From: an uncultured Longilinea sp.
Lineage (GTDB): Bacteria > Chloroflexota > Anaerolineae > Anaerolineales > Anaerolineaceae
DNA length: 9,376 nucleotides
Reading direction: 5' to 3'
NCBI GenBank assembly: GCA_937863945.1
Contig: CALMIB010000141.1
Coordinates: 1-9,376, forward strand
Positions 5,863 to 9,376 of this stretch are shown here, one piece after another. The notes under the pieces are model-generated. The model saw only the letters and a program-made list of their open reading frames with translations. It was not told the origin of the DNA and searched no databases. Each line of letters begins with the position of its first letter. Within the stretch, counting starts at the first letter, position 1. The position numbers were made by a program, and so were the translations under genes.

Positions 5863-6237
5863 CTATTTCCCAAATTGTTCCAGCAAAGCCTTCACGCGCT
5901 GCACCAGTTCGTCGGGCGCAAAGGGTTTGAGTAAATATTCGCTCGCGCCGGCTTCCAGGCCGGTGCGGATTTCCGATTCCTGCCCTTTGGCAGAGAGAAA
6001 TACCACCGGGATGTGTGCGATGCGCGGGTCGGCTTTCATCTGCGCGCAGGCTTCATACCCGGTCATGCGCGGCATGCGCACGTCCATCAAGATCATGTCC
6101 GGCATTTCCTGCGGCGCAGCCGCCAGGGCTTCGGCGCCGTCGGGATAAGTCACCACTTCAAAACCGGCAAAGCGCAGCGTGAATCCGATCAAATCTCGAA
6201 TATCGCGTTCGTCTTCTGCCACCAAGATTTTCGTCAT
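5863..6237 (-). CDS. Single-domain response regulator (CheY-like receiver)
   Basis: The 124 residues make one receiver domain with all switch residues: acidic pair E8/D9, phospho-acceptor D52 in LMDVRMP, S82 in FLSAKG, Y101 and K104 in YLLKPF. Nothing follows the receiver fold, so there is no DNA-binding or enzymatic output domain; signalling must pass through protein contacts or a phosphorelay. The ATG overlaps the histidine-kinase TGA as ATGA (6234-6237), and GGAGG (plus-strand 6248-6252) lies about 10 bases upstream, so it is coupled to the kinase and is very likely its partner. The hydrolase-fold gene follows after 6 bases. Confidence 0.93.
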   Translation of the reverse strand: MTKILVAEDERDIRDLIGFTLRFAGFEVVTYPDGAEALAAAPQEMPDMILMDVRMPRMTGYEACAQMKADPRIAHIPVVFLSAKGQESEIRTGLEAGASEYLLKPFAPDELVQRVKALLEQFGK

Positions 6238-9200
6238 GCCTGTTCTTCCTCCACTTTTGTCACCGGCAGCGTAAAGGAGAAGACCGATCCTTCGCCCCGC
6301 ACGCCGCTGCTGTGGAACCAGATGCGCCCGTGGTGCATTTCCACCAGGATTTTGCTGATAGCCAATCCCAGGCCCGTGCCGGCGGTTGCCAGCACGAGTG
6401 GATCGTCCCCGCGGTAGAAGCGCTGGAAGATCCGCGACTGGTCCCGTGGTTCGATACCAATACCGTTATCGAGCACATCGACTTGAATTTCATCCTCACC
6501 GGATGGGAAAATTTTCACCCGCACGGTGCTGTTTTCCGGCGAGTAGTTGTAGCCATTGGTCACCAGGTGCGTCAACACCTGCCGGACGCGCTCGCTGTCG
6601 CCGCTGACCGGCGGCAGCCAATCGGCGCTCTCCACTTCCACGCGGATGGGTTTGTTTTCCTCGTTGGAGCGGCGGCGCAGGTCGGCGGCCACTTCTTCGG
6701 CAATTTTTACCAGCGAGAACGGCTGCACCGAGAGCGTCACCCGGCCGGCCTCAATGCGTGAGATATCCAACAGATCATTCACCAGCACGTTCAGGCGCTC
6801 GGTGTTGGTCTTGACAACTTCCAGGAAATGCCGCTGCTGTGTGGTCAGATCGCCGGTCGCGCCCATCAGCATGATTTCAACATAGCCCTTGATCGAGGTC
6901 ATCGGCGTGCGCAATTCATGGCTCACATTGGCCACAAACTCCGATTTCAGGCGGTCCACCTGCACTTCGTGGGTGATATCCCGGAAGATGGAAACCGTTC
7001 CCAGGAAATCATTGCGCCAGGCCACCGGAGCCAGATGCACCGAAACCACCTGTCCATTCTCCAGGCTGATTTGCTCTGAATACGTTTCAGTCTCCGCGGT
7101 CGTTTGCGGGCTGCTGGACCACTCGTGAATCTTGTGGCTCCAGGTGCGCCCGGCGCGGCCAAACAGACCCAGGAAGCGGTCCAGCGATTGGCCGACCACA
7201 TCCGCATTCTTTAACTCCAGGATACGCTCAGCGGAAGCGTTGAAAAGTGTGACCAAATTCTTTGCGTCCGTCACCACCACGCCGTCGGCCACAGCCTCAA
7301 GAATGGCCCGCGAGCGGCTGGCTTCGATCTGTTGATCGCGCAGCATCGCGCCCAGGCGCTCCGACTGGTCGCGGATCAGGTTGAACACCTCGGCGTTGCT
7401 CAACGCAATGCTGATCTGGCGCGCGGCGGCTTCAACCAGCCCGGCCTGTTCGACCATGAAGGTGCCCGGTTGGCGGTGCAGCAGCAGCAGCGTGCCCTGG
7501 TAATCTGCACCCAGGATCAGCGGCACGGCCAACACCGCGGAATACTGCGCCTCTTTGGCCTCCGGCATCTCCCAGCGCGCATCGGTGTGAATATCGTCCA
7601 CCAGGGCCGGGATGCGTTCCTTGCTCATCCAGCGCGCAATCGCCTTCTCCAGCGCGGTCAGCGCGTTCACGTCCACCAGTTTTTCACCGGCCTGGTAGCG
7701 GCTGCCCGTCTGGCTCATCAGGATGATCGACTGTTCGGCGCCGACCGACTCATTCAACACGCCCAGGGTGCGGTTGAGCACCAGGCCCATTTCCAGGCTG
7801 GCCGAAAGTTCGGTGGTGACGCGCAGCAGCATCTGCGAATTGCGGTGTTCGCGGCTGAGCTCGGCGGTGCGCTCCTCCACCCGCTTTTCCAGGTCCGTGG
7901 TCAGGCGGCGGGTTTCGGCGAACAGCCGGGCATTTTGAATGGCGATGGCCGACTGGTTGGCAATCGTGCGCGCCAGTTCGATTTCAGAGGCGGTATAACG
8001 GTAAATATCCGGCGATTCCAGCAGCAGCCAGCCCTGCAAATTGGCCGCCGTGGCCAACGGCACCATCAGCAGCGAGCGCACCGATCGACCGCTGGAATAG
8101 GATTGCAGCAGCGGGGCCAGATCGGGCTCGGATTGCGCGTCGTTGGTGCTGAAAATACCCTGCGATTCGCGCAAGCGTTCCAGCAGCGGCACCGGCGGCA
8201 GTGGCCGGGGCAGCAGCGCGGACGGTGCCGGCAGTTCTCTTTGCAGCGTCAACCTGCCGTGCGCGTCCACCAGGATCACCGCGGCGTGCGAGCCGCCCAG
8301 CGCGCCCATGAACTGTTGCAGGCACAGGTCGAGGATCAAATCGCCTTCCAGCGTGGAGCCCAGCTCGGACGAGAACCGGTTGAGCAATTGCAACCGCTGG
8401 CTGCGTTGGTCCAGCTCGCCGGCGCGCCGCTGGCTCTCCTCAAACAGGCGCGCATTCTCCAGCGAGACGGCGGCCTGCGAGGCAAACGTGGTGGCGGCCT
8501 GGATGTGTTCAGGCGTGTAAAAACCGGCGTCAGTTTTTTCCAACGCGATCACACCGATCAATTCGGATTTTGCCAGCAGCGGGATGCCCAGCCAGCTCAA
8601 CCGCTCCGGTTCAATCAGGCTGGGAAAGCGCTCATCCAGGCGCACGTCTGCCACCGAAAGCGCCTGTTCGGAGCGGATCATCTCCTGGAACAGGCGGCTA
8701 TCTTCTACCAAAACCGACAACCCCGCGCGGGATTCGCTGTCTTCAAAACCGGTTGCGGCCGCCACAGTCAACTGATCGCCGTCGCGCAACCAGAGCGTAG
8801 CCGTGGTGTACGGCACCACCGAACCCAGTTGGTCGAGCAGCGAGGCGATCAAATCGTCGGATTGCAGGCTGGAGGTGATGGTTCCCGCCACCTGGGCGAG
8901 CGCCTGCATTTGCGCAGCGCGCCGCTCGGACGATTGGAAAAGGCGCGCATTTTCCAGCGCCAGCACGGTTTGCTGCGCCAGCGACTGCGCCAGGGCCTCA
9001 TCTTCCACGCTGAAGGATTCCGGCGAAACATAGTCTTCCATCACCAGCACGCCCAGCGTGCGCCCGCCAAACTGCAGCGGCACCGCCAGGTTGGCCACCG
9101 GCAGGCGGCCGCCGGTGGCGTGGCGGTAATGCAGCAAATTTTCCGGCTGCAACGGATATTCGCGCGCGAATTGCATATCGCAAACGCGCTCCAGCCTGCT

Positions 9201-9376
9201 TTGCAAAACCACCTTCACCGGCAAAGCCGGCGGGGTTGCGGTCAGGTCGAACCGCGTGGCCAGCAGTTCGTCCACCTCCGGGTAGCCCCGCGCGGCGCGC
9301 GGAACCAACTGGTTTTCCTTCTCCGCCACCATCCCCACCCAGCCGGCCTGCGCAGCGGGCAACACCTGCATGGCGG
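6234..9376 (-). CDS. Multi-GAF/PAS sensor histidine kinase (5' end outside window)
   Basis: This cytosolic-looking hybrid of sensory modules and a kinase should autophosphorylate on histidine and pass phosphate to the adjacent receiver. Counting from the first in-window ATG (9369-9371), 1045 residues show these domains: GAF (1-145, N-terminus missing), GAF (about 155-310), GAF (about 325-485), a short coiled coil (485-510), GAF (about 515-660), PAS (about 685-800), HisKA with H818 in NVSHELRTP, and HATPase_c. The ATPase has an N-box around N939, DNGIGI (968-973) and GTGLGL (998-1003). The frame stays open to the window edge and the first GAF is incomplete, so the true start lies upstream. The GAF modules end with related helices (LENARLF twice, IQNARLF, LSNAEVF), suggesting duplication. 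The N-box has H935 where the first Asn of NLxxNA is usual. No transmembrane segment is visible. Ligands are unknown. Confidence 0.93.
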   Translation of the reverse strand, partial: AMQVLPAAQAGWVGMVAEKENQLVPRAARGYPEVDELLATRFDLTATPPALPVKVVLQSRLERVCDMQFAREYPLQPENLLHYRHATGGRLPVANLAVPLQFGGRTLGVLVMEDYVSPESFSVEDEALAQSLAQQTVLALENARLFQSSERRAAQMQALAQVAGTITSSLQSDDLIASLLDQLGSVVPYTTATLWLRDGDQLTVAAATGFEDSESRAGLSVLVEDSRLFQEMIRSEQALSVADVRLDERFPSLIEPERLSWLGIPLLAKSELIGVIALEKTDAGFYTPEHIQAATTFASQAAVSLENARLFEESQRRAGELDQRSQRLQLLNRFSSELGSTLEGDLILDLCLQQFMGALGGSHAAVILVDAHGRLTLQRELPAPSALLPRPLPPVPLLERLRESQGIFSTNDAQSEPDLAPLLQSYSSGRSVRSLLMVPLATAANLQGWLLLESPDIYRYTASEIELARTIANQSAIAIQNARLFAETRRLTTDLEKRVEERTAELSREHRNSQMLLRVTTELSASLEMGLVLNRTLGVLNESVGAEQSIILMSQTGSRYQAGEKLVDVNALTALEKAIARWMSKERIPALVDDIHTDARWEMPEAKEAQYSAVLAVPLILGADYQGTLLLLHRQPGTFMVEQAGLVEAAARQISIALSNAEVFNLIRDQSERLGAMLRDQQIEASRSRAILEAVADGVVVTDAKNLVTLFNASAERILELKNADVVGQSLDRFLGLFGRAGRTWSHKIHEWSSSPQTTAETETYSEQISLENGQVVSVHLAPVAWRNDFLGTVSIFRDITHEVQVDRLKSEFVANVSHELRTPMTSIKGYVEIMLMGATGDLTTQQRHFLEVVKTNTERLNVLVNDLLDISRIEAGRVTLSVQPFSLVKIAEEVAADLRRRSNEENKPIRVEVESADWLPPVSGDSERVRQVLTHLVTNGYNYSPENSTVRVKIFPSGEDEIQVDVLDNGIGIEPRDQSRIFQRFYRGDDPLVLATAGTGLGLAISKILVEMHHGRIWFHSSGVRGEGSVFSFTLPVTKVEEEQA

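Noticed and set aside
5334..5930. 198-residue plus-strand ORF across the hydrolase and receiver genes
   Set aside because: It is a Pro/Arg/Ala-rich antisense shadow of two genes with clear domain signatures.
1..9376. CRISPR array, tRNA, rRNA or defence cluster
   Set aside because: I see no regularly spaced direct repeats, no tRNA-like cloverleaf with a CCA end, no rRNA sequence and no nuclease or toxin-type gene on either strand.

Overview
This window looks like part of a GC-rich bacterial chromosome. The best guess is a Chloroflexota (Anaerolineae-like) genome. That rests on the GAF-rich soluble histidine kinase, the lipoprotein form of the thiamine-binding protein and the general style of the proteins; no rRNA or marker gene is present to confirm it. 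All supported genes lie on the minus strand, so they read from right to left.

From right to left: (1) A signalling operon enters from beyond the right edge. It comprises a large multi-GAF/PAS histidine kinase (5' end outside the window), a single-domain response regulator joined to it by an ATGA overlap, and, 6 bases later, an alpha/beta-hydrolase-fold protein whose nucleophile serine is replaced by glycine (GHGLG). (2) A compact control region of about 180 bases follows: a sigma70-type promoter (TTGACA, 16-base spacer, TATACT), a TPP riboswitch aptamer and an intrinsic terminator whose U-run ends one base before the next start codon. (3) A thiamine salvage operon follows: thiN (thiamine pyrophosphokinase), thiB (thiamine-binding lipoprotein) and thiP (two-domain permease, joined to thiB by a GTGA overlap). 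The transporter ATPase thiQ is absent from the window. TPP made by ThiN is expected to bind the leader and shut the operon off. (4) A short AT-rich spacer carries a 9-base-period repeat. (5) A complete IS4-type insertion sequence of about 1175 bases follows, with 15-base perfect terminal inverted repeats and a CTAG on each side. (6) The left 216 bases hold no convincing complete gene. They end with a good ribosome binding site and an ATG only 10 bases before the insertion point, so the element may have interrupted a small gene.

The most interesting points are the serine-less hydrolase-fold protein coupled to a sensor kinase and an output-less response regulator, the compact riboswitch terminator that may also hide the thiN ribosome binding site, the missing thiQ next to an IS, and an in-frame palindromic element in the linker of ThiP.
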